The position numbers and the translations under genes were made by a program. The notes below the pieces were generated by a model. That model saw nothing but the letters and a program-made list of their open reading frames with translations, searched no databases and was not told where the DNA came from. Shown here in pieces: positions 36,538 to 45,177 of a stretch of 57,275 bases of DNA (position 1 is its first letter; every line of letters begins with the position of its first letter). Location: positions 1 through 57,275 of IMG/VR virus record IMGVR_UViG_3300020463_002067; one strand, written 5' to 3'. This DNA is from a virus.

Positions 36538-37377
36538 ATGAAAAAGATCAATACTCTAGCTGACTTAAAAAATTCAGATTACCTTACTGTAGACTTTTAC
36601 TTGTCAAAGTCTTGCAATAAGTCTTGTCATTATTGTACTGCCTGGACATTAGAAATGCGTTACTTAACTGTAGATATGGACTTTCTTCGTAGAACATGTG
36701 AATACCTTAGTCCCTACAAAACAAGGATTTGTTTATTAGGCGGAGAACCTGGACTGATAAAAAACTTAGACGAAGTTATTGCAGAAATTAAAAAGTACGA
36801 AAATTTACAAATACAAGTTCTGTCTAATTCTCTTGTTAGAAAGTTTTATCCACACATACTAGAAGATCCTGAAATTATATACATAGAGCATTTGATATTA
36901 GATTTTTATGATGATAGGATTGAAAAACTAGGAGACTATGATTGGTTTGAACCTAATGAATTAAACAATTATAATCTTATTATTGAAACTCCAGGATATT
37001 TTGCATATAGAGATAAGCATGATTTAAGTATTATAGATCATAAGAATACTGAATTTAAAGAATACAATTCAAGATCTCCTGACTTTTTCGGCGATCATGA
37101 AATGCAACAAGCACCAGAATTAGATAGAAGAGTGTGTGCAAAGTTTCCTTTGGTTCCTGTAATCGACTTTGAAATACAAAAGATAAGGCACTGTAGTAGA
37201 AAAGTTATCAATGGATCACGTGCATTTGATGTAACAAAAGAAAATATTAATGATATGATGACTTTTAATTTATTTAAGTTTGAAAGTTATTGTAAGATAT
37301 GCATGGACATTATTCCACCAAGACCTACAAAGCGTAGGTTAGAAATTTTAGAAAAGATAGCGTTAGAAGAAGCATGA
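36538..37377 (+). CDS. Radical SAM protein (short)
   Basis: This 279-residue protein has CX3CX2C at C26, C30 and C33 (CNKSCHYC) and LLGGEPG near 66-72. C-terminal cysteines (RVCAKF, RHCSRK, and YCKICMD) could ligate a second cluster, as in SPASM or twitch proteins. It lies 8 bases after the nitroreductase-like gene and overlaps the carbamoyltransferase (ATGA), so the three are probably made together. Radical modification of a sugar or peptide is plausible. Substrate not identifiable. Confidence 0.84.
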   Translation: MKKINTLADLKNSDYLTVDFYLSKSCNKSCHYCTAWTLEMRYLTVDMDFLRRTCEYLSPYKTRICLLGGEPGLIKNLDEVIAEIKKYENLQIQVLSNSLVRKFYPHILEDPEIIYIEHLILDFYDDRIEKLGDYDWFEPNELNNYNLIIETPGYFAYRDKHDLSIIDHKNTEFKEYNSRSPDFFGDHEMQQAPELDRRVCAKFPLVPVIDFEIQKIRHCSRKVINGSRAFDVTKENINDMMTFNLFKFESYCKICMDIIPPRPTKRRLEILEKIALEEA

Positions 37378-38852
37378 ACATTTATTCAGTAGCACTAAAC
37401 ATACACGATCATAATTGGTATGACGGAGAGTTTCATAATCAAATTGAACGGCATAACAGACGTAAGCACAATTTAAATTACGATTGGCCACACGATCCTA
37501 GTCCAAGCAAAGAATTTTTTATAGAGCATGTATTACCTAAATACAAAGCAAGAGATGAAGACAATCAATTTGCATTTACTATTTCTAATTTAGGATACCA
37601 ATTTGTTGAAGAACTTATCCAAGAACATTTTGATGATAAAAATTTTATAAATTTTAAACCTAGAAATATTTGGGAACCGTATCACAAAGATAATATGTAT
37701 TATATCGATCACCATCAGTCACATGGTACATATGCATTATTAAGCAGTGGATTTTCAGAGTCAGACATATTAGCTATTGATGGCAGAGGATGGAAATTTA
37801 ATTGTATATTTGTTAATTCGCAAGGTACAATTATAGATCTTAGTAACAAAATTCCAATTGGCGGTCTTTGGAATAGGCTAGCACAGGATATTGGCTTTAA
37901 ATATTTGGATGCTGGTAAGGTTATGGGTCTAGCGGGATATGGAAAATATAACTATCAAGCACATGCTATGATTGACGCATACCTACTAGATCCTAATCAT
38001 ACTTTACCAAAGTTTGCACCTGCTGTTATTAGCAAAGTATCTAAAGAAGATATTGCGTTTACATTACAACAAGTAACCATAGAACTTGTCAAAAAATATG
38101 TATATCCATTAAAGTCAAGCGAAAATTTATGTGTAGCAGGCGGAGTAGCATATAACGGATATATGAATGAAGAATTAACTAAACAATATACTAACGTACA
38201 TATTCCTCCTGCTGTTGGTGATGAAGGACAAGCATTAGGTACATATATGCATGCCAAATATTTTATAGAAGGCGAAATACATATTCCTAGTGTATATGCA
38301 GGTAGAGATTATGACTACAAAGGCACAGACAAATTAGATATCAAAAAAGTAGCACAGGCTATTGCTGATGGAGAAATAGTAGGATGGTTTCAAGGCAAAT
38401 CAGAAAGTGGCAACAGAGCATTAGGTAATAGAAGCATACTTGCTGATCCAAGAAATCCTAATATTAAAGATATCATTAATAGTAAGATAAAAATGCGTGA
38501 AGACTTTAGACCTTTTGCTCCTAGTGTTTTAATTGAACACTACCAAGAGTATTTTGATACTAATCAACCAAGTCCGTACATGTCAAGGATTATGCCAGTA
38601 AAAAAAGATACTATACCTGGTGTTACACACGTTGACGGTACAGCTAGAATTCAAACTGTAGATAGATCTGATAATGAACGTTACTATGATCTAATTAATG
38701 AATTTTATAAAATTACAGGAATACCTATGTTGTTGAATACAAGTTTTAATTGCCAAGAGCCTATAGTGGAAACTCCAGAAGATGCAATCAAAACATTTAA
38801 CAAAACTAAATTAGATATGTTGGTAATAAATGATTGGAGCATAACAAGATGA
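37374..38852 (+). CDS. Carbamoyltransferase (NodU/CmcH/TobZ family)
   Basis: This 492-residue protein has the N-terminal ASKHA-type segment (YIDHHQSHGTYALLSSGF, LAIDGRGWKFN, GKVMGLAGYGKY) and the YrdC-like/carbamoyl-transfer half (VAGGVAYNGYMNEEL, VGDEGQALG, KSESGNRALGNRSILADP, REDFRPFAPSVL, GIPMLLNTSFNCQEPIVETPEDA). Family members use carbamoyl phosphate and ATP to put a carbamoyl group on hydroxyls of sugars, Nod factors or antibiotics. It looks full length and intact. Its neighbours (glycosyltransferases, aminotransferase, radical SAM) suggest a carbamoylated sugar product. Confidence 0.93.
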   Translation: MNIYSVALNIHDHNWYDGEFHNQIERHNRRKHNLNYDWPHDPSPSKEFFIEHVLPKYKARDEDNQFAFTISNLGYQFVEELIQEHFDDKNFINFKPRNIWEPYHKDNMYYIDHHQSHGTYALLSSGFSESDILAIDGRGWKFNCIFVNSQGTIIDLSNKIPIGGLWNRLAQDIGFKYLDAGKVMGLAGYGKYNYQAHAMIDAYLLDPNHTLPKFAPAVISKVSKEDIAFTLQQVTIELVKKYVYPLKSSENLCVAGGVAYNGYMNEELTKQYTNVHIPPAVGDEGQALGTYMHAKYFIEGEIHIPSVYAGRDYDYKGTDKLDIKKVAQAIADGEIVGWFQGKSESGNRALGNRSILADPRNPNIKDIINSKIKMREDFRPFAPSVLIEHYQEYFDTNQPSPYMSRIMPVKKDTIPGVTHVDGTARIQTVDRSDNERYYDLINEFYKITGIPMLLNTSFNCQEPIVETPEDAIKTFNKTKLDMLVINDWSITR

Positions 38853-39574
38853 CTAAGAAGCGAAATATATTTGATACACTAGAAGACCGACATCATGTTC
38901 TTAGGTACAAAGATAAAAACATTGACGATGATTTGTTAGCAAAATTACTTTTTAAAGCATGGAAAATTAGCCCATCAAAGAATAACTTTATGCCGTATAC
39001 TGTAAATGTTTTAGGTCCTGGTGATAAGAAGAAAAGATTAATATATGACAAGGTAGTAAGTAACCACAAATATTATGACGAAAAGGGATTACGTACAGAC
39101 AGTAAAGCTAACCCAAAAATGAAAGTAGAATATAATTTTAAATCTAATCCTTCATATAGGCATGTACTAGAAAATTCACATTTATTAATATTTGCATCAA
39201 GAGTTTGTCCAGAGCCTAATGTTTTTTATCGAGATAAAGTAAAACGAGAAGGACATTATGCTGAACAATGTGAAAAAAGTATGGTGCGAGATATAGCAGA
39301 AAGCACAAGTTTTGAAGTAGGATTATTTGCTCAAGCACTAACTGCACTTTGTATAGAACAAGGAATTGATGTATCTTATTGTGCATGTCTTCCAAAGAAC
39401 GAAACACGATGGATGGATACACCTTGGTTATGGTATGATGAAGGGTTAGCTAAGGTACATGTTATTATGTCTTTAGGATACGGCGATTACTATAGACATG
39501 AGTGGCTTAAGGAACAAGGCAATTTCACTAGAGATCGTAAGCCACCTGCACAGGATATAGTTAAATGGCGATAG
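38849..39574 (+). CDS. Nitroreductase-like flavoprotein (longer paralogue)
   Basis: I chose the ATG at 38849, which overlaps the carbamoyltransferase TGA (ATGA) and follows GGAG; an in-frame TTG lies 15 bases earlier. The 241-residue product shares WKISPSKNNFMPYTVNVLGPG, TSFEVGLFAQALTALCIEQG and VHVIMSLGYG with the 35882 paralogue. It has an added charged insertion and a C-terminal tail (HEWLKEQGNFTRDRKPPAQDI). FMN-dependent reduction or dehydrogenation is expected. The radical SAM and carbamoyltransferase genes sit between the two paralogues, so the enzymes may act as a pair. Confidence 0.78.
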   Translation: MTKKRNIFDTLEDRHHVLRYKDKNIDDDLLAKLLFKAWKISPSKNNFMPYTVNVLGPGDKKKRLIYDKVVSNHKYYDEKGLRTDSKANPKMKVEYNFKSNPSYRHVLENSHLLIFASRVCPEPNVFYRDKVKREGHYAEQCEKSMVRDIAESTSFEVGLFAQALTALCIEQGIDVSYCACLPKNETRWMDTPWLWYDEGLAKVHVIMSLGYGDYYRHEWLKEQGNFTRDRKPPAQDIVKWR

Positions 39575-40284
39575 ATGTAAAACAGTTACAAACAATAATT
39601 GATAATCTAGTTACGCAAGAAATGCGTGACTTTGCAAACACACCTGATGCAGATAAAAACAGACTAAGACAGTTACGACAAAAAGATGTGTTGGATAGTT
39701 TTAGTTCAAATCAGTTTTTATCAAAGTTAAATTTAATTGATCATATTAAAAGTTTAAATTTTTTAGACAAAGATTCAGAAATAGTTATTATGGGAAGTTG
39801 GTATGGAAGTATTCTTATTCCTGCCTTTTATAATGAAGTCAAAAAAATTACTTGCATTGATGTTGATTCTGACGTAATATACAGAGCCAAATACGAATTG
39901 TTTAAAGGCTTTGATGTAGATTTTATAACAGATGATGTTTTTGAAACTTATAGAGATCAATACAAAGATACTACTTTGTTTATTAATACTTCTTGTGAAC
40001 ACATGCGACCTATGAAAGAATGGGGTCCTGAAGGACCTAGGTCAAAATTTAAAGATAATAAGTTCGGAGTACCTCAAACTTATAAGACTGCTTGGTGGAA
40101 AAAAGTATCACCTGCTTACTTTGCGTTTCAATCAAATGCAATGTTTGATATACCAACACATATAAATTGTGTAAACACAATACAAGAATTTAAAGATCAA
40201 TTACCTGAAAACTCTGAAATATTAATAGAAGATGAAATACCAGATGAAAGAGGTACAAGATTTACTTTGATTGGCAAATTATAG
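39565..40284 (+). CDS. SAM-dependent methyltransferase-like protein
   Basis: This 239-residue protein has a class I methyltransferase-like core: SEIVIMGSWYGSILIPAF as motif I, ITCIDVDSDVIYRAK as the acidic strand after it, then TLFINTSCEHMRPMKEWG and a C-terminal beta-rich end. It is weaker than a standard FGCG motif, so a methyltransferase fold without proven activity is the safe reading. It overlaps the nitroreductase upstream by 10 bases. Its last 23 bases overlap the end of a convergent SGNH-type gene, with no room for a separate terminator. Confidence 0.6.
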   Translation: MAIDVKQLQTIIDNLVTQEMRDFANTPDADKNRLRQLRQKDVLDSFSSNQFLSKLNLIDHIKSLNFLDKDSEIVIMGSWYGSILIPAFYNEVKKITCIDVDSDVIYRAKYELFKGFDVDFITDDVFETYRDQYKDTTLFINTSCEHMRPMKEWGPEGPRSKFKDNKFGVPQTYKTAWWKKVSPAYFAFQSNAMFDIPTHINCVNTIQEFKDQLPENSEILIEDEIPDERGTRFTLIGKL

Positions 40285-40924
40285 TATGTATTTTATTACT
40301 TAATATTTCGTTTGCTTTTTCGCCTGGATGTTTATTATCTTCTGCAAGCGGCAAGTCATAGCGTAATTTTATAGGATGTAGTTTTACTTGATTCCATTCC
40401 GGAATAGCTTCTTGTTTAATACTAGTGTTAATTAGTAGATGATAATTTTTTACATTAATATTATCTAAGTAACTTTTAATATGGTTAATTTGTCCTACGC
40501 TTTCTACAATAGCATTGTAATCATAATAATAATTTTCATAAAAAGTTTCTGCTAATGATCTTTCTTGTTCTGGCCTTTCTGGATTGTTAATATCACTTAC
40601 CATAATTCTTTGATACCTATTTTTGTTTTTAAGTATGCAAGTACGATTATGGTATGTCCATAAAATTACTACAATATCTTTATTAGTGAGATGAGTGTTT
40701 AGTATGTTATGCCAAATAAACTTATTTGAAGTTCCAGGTAAACCTAAATTACAGCATTCTATATTTAATTTATCTGCAAGCAGTTGAGGCCAAGCGTATT
40801 TGCTTGGAAATTTTCCTGCATCAGGCCCTTCAATACCATCTATATTTTCTCCCTCAGGTACCCAACAATCTTTTAAGCCTTCTCCATAAGTATGGCTACA
40901 ACCAAAGGCTACTAATCTGCTCAT
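40262..40924 (-). CDS. SGNH/GDSL-type hydrolase-like protein
   Basis: This 220-residue protein has block I GCSHTYGEG with a likely nucleophile Ser near residue 10, the Gly block in NLGLPGTSNKFIW and a late DNKHPGEKAN that fits the catalytic Asp/His block V. SGNH enzymes remove or move acetyl groups on glycans or act as esterases. It is the last gene of a three-gene minus-strand operon and overlaps its neighbour upstream (ATGA). A neighbouring paralogue is 41-type. O-acetylation or de-acetylation of a glycan is the likely role. Confidence 0.78.
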   Translation of the reverse strand: MSRLVAFGCSHTYGEGLKDCWVPEGENIDGIEGPDAGKFPSKYAWPQLLADKLNIECCNLGLPGTSNKFIWHNILNTHLTNKDIVVILWTYHNRTCILKNKNRYQRIMVSDINNPERPEQERSLAETFYENYYYDYNAIVESVGQINHIKSYLDNINVKNYHLLINTSIKQEAIPEWNQVKLHPIKLRYDLPLAEDNKHPGEKANEILSNKIHTIICQSK

Positions 40925-41619
40925 GATGATCTCATATGTTCATAAATTGCTTGAGCATATTTCTTGTGTGCTTTTCTACCAGGATGCATTCCGTCTAATG
41001 CTATACCGTGTTCTTTTTTAAATAATAGACATTTACAAACTTTACTATCTACCCATTCAGGAGCAGTATTCCAATTCCACCTCTTATCATTTATAAAGTG
41101 AAAGTTTCTTACTCCTTTAGCATCTAAGTGATATTTTATATGAGATATCTTACAATATGAATCTAGTATAGCATCAGCATCACTATGGTAATCTCCATAC
41201 CAATCTTCAGTCCTATTTCTTTTTTCATCTTTTATTTTTTGTAACGCTATTCCTTTAGACATCCTTATCTTACCTTCTCTATTCTCAATATCATTAGGTA
41301 AAAATCTTTCGTTAGATCCATCTTCATAAAAAATTGAGTATCTATCAAAAAAAGTCCATTGTACAACTACTGTATCTTTTATATGATCTATCGGTGTTTG
41401 TAAAATATTAAGCCATATTTTTTTATTTGATGCACCACCTTCTGCAAGATTAAGCACTGTATCAAAGTGCATAAGTTTTGCCAATTCTCTCGGCCAAGCA
41501 TAACGACTTGGTTCGCCTTTATTAAATCCAAACTTATGATTTGGATCATGATGCCAAATATCATCTAAACCTTCGCCGAATGTATTACTACACCCATAGG
41601 CTAGTAATCTAGTTTGCAT
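40921..41619 (-). CDS. SGNH/GDSL-type hydrolase-like protein (paralogue)
   Basis: This 232-residue protein has YGCSNTFGEG near residues 8-17 with a likely catalytic Ser at 11, then NLAEGGASNKKIWL and a late LDGMHPGRKAHKKYAQ with the Asp and His of block V. Spacing and length match the next gene on the minus strand, so the pair is a recent or maintained duplication. ATG is joined to the nitroreductase-like stop (TAATG), so it is translationally coupled. Substrate is probably a sugar ester; not resolved. Confidence 0.78.
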   Translation of the reverse strand: MQTRLLAYGCSNTFGEGLDDIWHHDPNHKFGFNKGEPSRYAWPRELAKLMHFDTVLNLAEGGASNKKIWLNILQTPIDHIKDTVVVQWTFFDRYSIFYEDGSNERFLPNDIENREGKIRMSKGIALQKIKDEKRNRTEDWYGDYHSDADAILDSYCKISHIKYHLDAKGVRNFHFINDKRWNWNTAPEWVDSKVCKCLLFKKEHGIALDGMHPGRKAHKKYAQAIYEHMRSS

Positions 41620-42578
41620 TACTTTATTTCCGTTACGTTAATTGTTCTCTTTCTTATAGTGTTTACTTTAATAGAAGATTCATTAGGTATTATGTGTTCT
41701 ACACCATAAGGATCAGTTGCTTTGTTAGTTGTTCTAATATCTACAATTTTAATTTTGTTAAACTTTTTATCCCAAGGTTCAGGTAGTTGACGCCTTTCGG
41801 TCCAGTCAGAATGGCTTTCATCTAGTGTAGTAAGATGACTGCCGTTTCCAGAACCAATTGCTAATTCATAATCATCAGTTTCCCATCTAGCTCTATTTTT
41901 TTGTGGAGTGCCTATACCAATACCATAAGCAATTTTTTTCTTACCATCTAAAACATCTTGTAATATTCCTAGTTTCTTTTCCCAGAACATATTACCATTA
42001 AGGTCTCCGTGACTTTTATTACAGCCTGTTGCAAGTCCTAAACTATTTGCGGCTCTCATAACAAGGCCCATAGCAATACCTATGCTCACATAAGAGTTTT
42101 CCCAACGTGCATGATGGTTGTTATCTTTTAATGTTCCGTCACTATTACAGTTTTGTTGTGTTTCAGGTTGCTTTGCTACAAATAATATATATAGGCTTGC
42201 ATTAGCTTGTGTATTACGCCATGTTGAAGGCGGAGTTCTAGTGTGTGTTGACCCCCAGGTATACTTTGAACATTCTTCAATTACTTTTCTATCTGCGGTC
42301 CAGTATACATCATAGTATGCTTCGTGTTGTTTAGATGGAGAGTTTTCTGCGTGCCATAATAAGAAGTCAACTGTTTCAGGATGTACAGGTTCGCTATAAT
42401 CCCAATTACGCTGACATTTTTGCATATTGCGTATAATTTCCATTTCTTGATCCCAGTTGTAGAACATGTGTTTTATATGCATATCTCTTTCTTGGCTTCG
42501 AACATTAAAACCGTAAGCAATTCTTGCTTGCCTATTTGCTTCACTTTCACCAAATTTTCTACTAAATTTCTTACCCAC
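41619..42578 (-). CDS. Nitroreductase-like protein (third, divergent copy)
   Basis: This 319-residue protein has a nitroreductase-type region: FLLWHAENSPSKQHEAYYDVYW, then WENSYVSIGIAMGLVMRAANSLGLATG, a helix of the type that flanks FMN in the family. Both ends are longer than in the two plus-strand copies. It opens a minus-strand operon with two SGNH-type genes and lies downstream of a late-type box. A biosynthetic redox step is plausible; the substrate and whether FMN is bound are not known. Confidence 0.65.
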   Translation of the reverse strand: MGKKFSRKFGESEANRQARIAYGFNVRSQERDMHIKHMFYNWDQEMEIIRNMQKCQRNWDYSEPVHPETVDFLLWHAENSPSKQHEAYYDVYWTADRKVIEECSKYTWGSTHTRTPPSTWRNTQANASLYILFVAKQPETQQNCNSDGTLKDNNHHARWENSYVSIGIAMGLVMRAANSLGLATGCNKSHGDLNGNMFWEKKLGILQDVLDGKKKIAYGIGIGTPQKNRARWETDDYELAIGSGNGSHLTTLDESHSDWTERRQLPEPWDKKFNKIKIVDIRTTNKATDPYGVEHIIPNESSIKVNTIRKRTINVTEIK

Positions 42579-42603
42579 AATGGTCTCCTTAATTAGTTAT
42601 ACA

Positions 42604-42611
42604 TATTTATT
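42604..42611 (-). promoter_or_regulatory. Probable late promoter box on the minus strand (AATAAATA)
   Basis: One mismatch from TATAAATA, 25 bases upstream of the minus-strand nitroreductase-like gene, at the spacing seen for other boxes. It lies in the 98-base divergent gap before the 42677 gene. On the plus strand the same gap has GTAAAATA at 42643-42650, 26 bases before that ATG; the latter keeps only the AAATA core. Confidence 0.5.
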
Positions 42612-42676
42612 ACATGCCATATTGCTTAAATGCAATGCTGATGTAAAATAAGTAATATAGTAGCAGGAGAACAAGA

Positions 42677-43297
42677 ATGTTAGAATATGTGACCTTATGT
42701 ACCTATGGCGATTTTATAGAATTAGACATTACATTAAAAGAACCAAAGAATATTGTAAAATGGTCTGAGGAAAACTTTACATATGTGAAGTATAATCCTC
42801 GCAAAAATATTAATCGTTGGGGACTAAGTATTACAAGTTTAGACGGAGGTTTATCAGGACGTCCTGACCTTGATTCCTTTTACGCAGAAGATCCTGCATC
42901 TATGCCAACAGAGATGGATATTAATGTACCTACGCCTGTTTACGAGCATCCTGAAATTAAAAAGTTATGCGAACATTGGCAACCTTATGTAGGACGTTCA
43001 CACTTCTTAAAAATACCTCCAGGAGGATTTTTCCCACCACACAGAGATTTCAAATCTACTGACTTACATTCTTTTAGAATAATTGTGCCTATGAGAAATA
43101 TGGAATATCCTAAGTTTACATTTATGCTAGAAGATAAAATTTTACCTTGGAAAAACGGCTCTGCATATTTTCTTAATACTGCAAAACAACATCATTTGTT
43201 TAATGCTGGGAGCGAAGATGCTTATATGATTGTACTTAATGTAGGAACTAATCCTAAAACAGTTATGACAGTTATTGAGCGTATGCGAGCAAAATGA
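42677..43297 (+). CDS. 2OG-Fe(II) oxygenase, aspartyl/asparaginyl beta-hydroxylase-like
   Basis: This 206-residue protein has a double-stranded beta-helix layout with HXD at H122 and D124 (PPHRDF) and a distal His at 172 or 173 (AKQHHLFNAG), the usual iron ligands. GRSHFLKIPPGGFFPPHRD resembles beta-hydroxylase-type enzymes. Reaction: 2-oxoglutarate and O2 dependent hydroxylation, on a peptide side chain or small molecule. It opens the operon that goes on to the halogenase homologue. A ribosome binding site (AGGAGA) precedes the ATG. Substrate unknown. Confidence 0.82.
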   Translation: MLEYVTLCTYGDFIELDITLKEPKNIVKWSEENFTYVKYNPRKNINRWGLSITSLDGGLSGRPDLDSFYAEDPASMPTEMDINVPTPVYEHPEIKKLCEHWQPYVGRSHFLKIPPGGFFPPHRDFKSTDLHSFRIIVPMRNMEYPKFTFMLEDKILPWKNGSAYFLNTAKQHHLFNAGSEDAYMIVLNVGTNPKTVMTVIERMRAK

Positions 43298-43818
43298 ATT
43301 ATTACACTGAAGAACTAACACAGGTCACGCCTGCTTTAGAAGACTTTATAGCACAGTGCAAATTGTTTGGTTGGAAAAACAATAGCAGTCTCAAAGAACT
43401 ACGTTGGGATTGGTGCTTAGAAAAAGGTATGTGGTATGCTACATACACAGATAATACAATAGTAAGCCTTACAGGTATACATCCTTTTAAGGACGGCTAT
43501 AGAGCTTTATATAGAGGAGCTCAGTTATGGCCACGACGTGTAAAAGGACTGAACAGATATCAAATGCAAAGTTGGGGTATATATGCACACCTTCCTCTAC
43601 AGATAGAATTTGCAAAAGGCAAGCCTTTATACATCACAACAAATACAGATAGAGATAACAGTGGGAGAATGAATAGGATACACAATAGTTTTTCTGCTAT
43701 GGCTAGAGGTAAAATGGTTGAATGGATTTGTAACGAACAAGTTTTTAATTCTGTACAAAGTATTTGGAAATTAAATAATGACAAATATTTTGAAATAAGG
43801 AAACGTTATGAAGATTAA
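43294..43818 (+). CDS. Hypothetical protein between oxygenase and halogenase
   Basis: This 174-residue protein of no clear family overlaps the oxygenase by ATGA and the halogenase start by 11 bases. It has many Trp, Tyr and Arg residues (ELRWDWCLEKGMWYATY, YRALYRGAQLWPRRVKGLNRYQMQSW). The layout YATYTDNTIVSLTGIHPF is reminiscent of small N-acyltransferase-like folds, but no GNAT pyrophosphate loop is evident. It is probably co-made with the halogenase, perhaps as partner or acceptor-modifying enzyme. No signal peptide or membrane segment. Confidence 0.65.
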   Translation: MNYYTEELTQVTPALEDFIAQCKLFGWKNNSSLKELRWDWCLEKGMWYATYTDNTIVSLTGIHPFKDGYRALYRGAQLWPRRVKGLNRYQMQSWGIYAHLPLQIEFAKGKPLYITTNTDRDNSGRMNRIHNSFSAMARGKMVEWICNEQVFNSVQSIWKLNNDKYFEIRKRYED

Positions 43819-44974
43819 CATAATCGGCGGAGGAACAAGTGGTTGGTGGACTGCTGGTTATCTACGTAAAAATCATCCTGATATTGAGATAACACTTATT
43901 GAATCACCTAACATAGCAACAGTTGGCGTGGGCGAAAGTACTATGCCTAATGTAAGAGCATTCTTTGAAGAATTAGAAATACCAGAAGAAGCATGGATCA
44001 AAAGTTGTAGTGGAGTACGTAAAGAAGGAAATGTAAAAACAAATTTTAATTATGTAGGTGACGAGCCTTTAAATTTTATGTTTATTCATAGCGGGTTTGA
44101 TGAATGGTATGAGAAATATAAAAACAAGGAAGTAACCAAATACAGTTTATATGATTTATATAATCCAGATGATTGGAGAGGATTCGCATATCACATTGAT
44201 GCCGCTCAAGCATGGCAAATTGTAAAAGAATACACAAAAGATATTAACCACGTGCTTTCTACTGTTACGAGAGAAGAATTACCACAAGCAGATTTAAATA
44301 TAGATTGTACAGGATTAGGTAAGCATCTAATGAAAGATAAAACTATGCATACCTATCCAGATACATTAGTTGATACTTGTATTGTAAGACGTATACAAGA
44401 AGATACAAAAAATTATTCGGAAACTATAGGTAGAGATTATGGTTGGGACTTTAATGTCTATCTGAGTGATAGACGTGTGGGTTGTGGATATGTTTTTGAT
44501 AGTAGTAAAATTAGTATTGAAGATGCTAAAAAAGAATATATGCAAAACAACGGACACAGAGAATTTTTAACAGATTTTCGTGTGCTTGAATGGGAGCCAG
44601 GAAGATTAAAAACACCATGGCAAGGAGATACTGTCGCCGTGGGATTAAGTGCAGGATTTATAGAGCCAATGGAAGCAAATGGATTAAGTTTACTAATACA
44701 TCATATTAAAACACTATCCAGAGTGCTCGGAAAGCCCAGAGCAGATGTTATATATAATAGAGCAGTTGCTAAGGTTTTTGATCAAGTTGCAGATTTTATA
44801 TGGCATCATTATGCGTGTACTACACGACAAGAAACAAGTTTTTGGCAACACTATGCTAAGTTAGATGGAAAAACTACATTAATGAAACGTATTCAAGATA
44901 ACACAAATTTAAAGACTAATTTGTATCCGTCGTATGTATATGCATACCTAGCAATTTATTATGGGAGTGTATAA
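43808..44974 (+). CDS. Flavin-dependent halogenase homologue (tryptophan halogenase family)
   Basis: This 388-residue protein has the FAD-binding IIGGGTSGWWTAG (residues 5-17), the halogenase-type VGVGESTMPN (39-48), a Lys near 72 in RKEG that may be the catalytic Lys, GWDFNVYL at 212-219 where the family has WxWxIP, and AVGLSAGFIEPMEANGL. A marine viral halogenase, VirX1 of cyanophage Syn10, is known and accepts iodide. The fold is complete though shorter than PrnA-type enzymes (~530). The altered WxWxIP segment suggests an unusual substrate or loss of halogenation. No flavin reductase gene is in the window. It follows an oxygenase and a small unknown protein. Confidence 0.88.
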   Translation: MKINIIGGGTSGWWTAGYLRKNHPDIEITLIESPNIATVGVGESTMPNVRAFFEELEIPEEAWIKSCSGVRKEGNVKTNFNYVGDEPLNFMFIHSGFDEWYEKYKNKEVTKYSLYDLYNPDDWRGFAYHIDAAQAWQIVKEYTKDINHVLSTVTREELPQADLNIDCTGLGKHLMKDKTMHTYPDTLVDTCIVRRIQEDTKNYSETIGRDYGWDFNVYLSDRRVGCGYVFDSSKISIEDAKKEYMQNNGHREFLTDFRVLEWEPGRLKTPWQGDTVAVGLSAGFIEPMEANGLSLLIHHIKTLSRVLGKPRADVIYNRAVAKVFDQVADFIWHHYACTTRQETSFWQHYAKLDGKTTLMKRIQDNTNLKTNLYPSYVYAYLAIYYGSV

Positions 44975-45177
44975 TGGATTGGAATCACTTAAAAAAGATT
45001 AAAACAGGATACTTTAAGCACTTTTTTTATGCTATGTACTTTAACATACTAGCTCTATTAGTGTTTATAACTGGTACAATACATGCCATATTTCCTCCTT
45101 TATTTGCATTTACGCCATACAAATTAGCCAAGAAGATTACAGATGGAACTGAAAAACATTTTAAAAAACGGAACTAG
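44974..45177 (+). CDS. Small single-membrane-segment protein, DUF6356-like
   Basis: This 67-residue protein has one strongly hydrophobic segment (MYFNILALLVFITGTIHAIFPPLFAF) flanked by basic residues (HLKKIKTGYFKHF and KLAKKITDGTEKHFKKRN). It resembles the small DUF6356-type membrane proteins associated with bacterial capsule-like loci. Start overlaps the halogenase stop (TAATG), and its end overlaps the next gene by 35 bases. It would sit in the inner membrane. Function is unknown; it could tether the neighbouring enzymes. Confidence 0.65.
   Translation: MDWNHLKKIKTGYFKHFFYAMYFNILALLVFITGTIHAIFPPLFAFTPYKLAKKITDGTEKHFKKRN

Noticed and set aside
42621-42640. Short hairpin ATTGC...GCAAT in the divergent gap before 42677
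   Set aside because: Only five base pairs in AT-rich sequence; no T-run and no clear link to start sites, so no terminator or operator is claimed.
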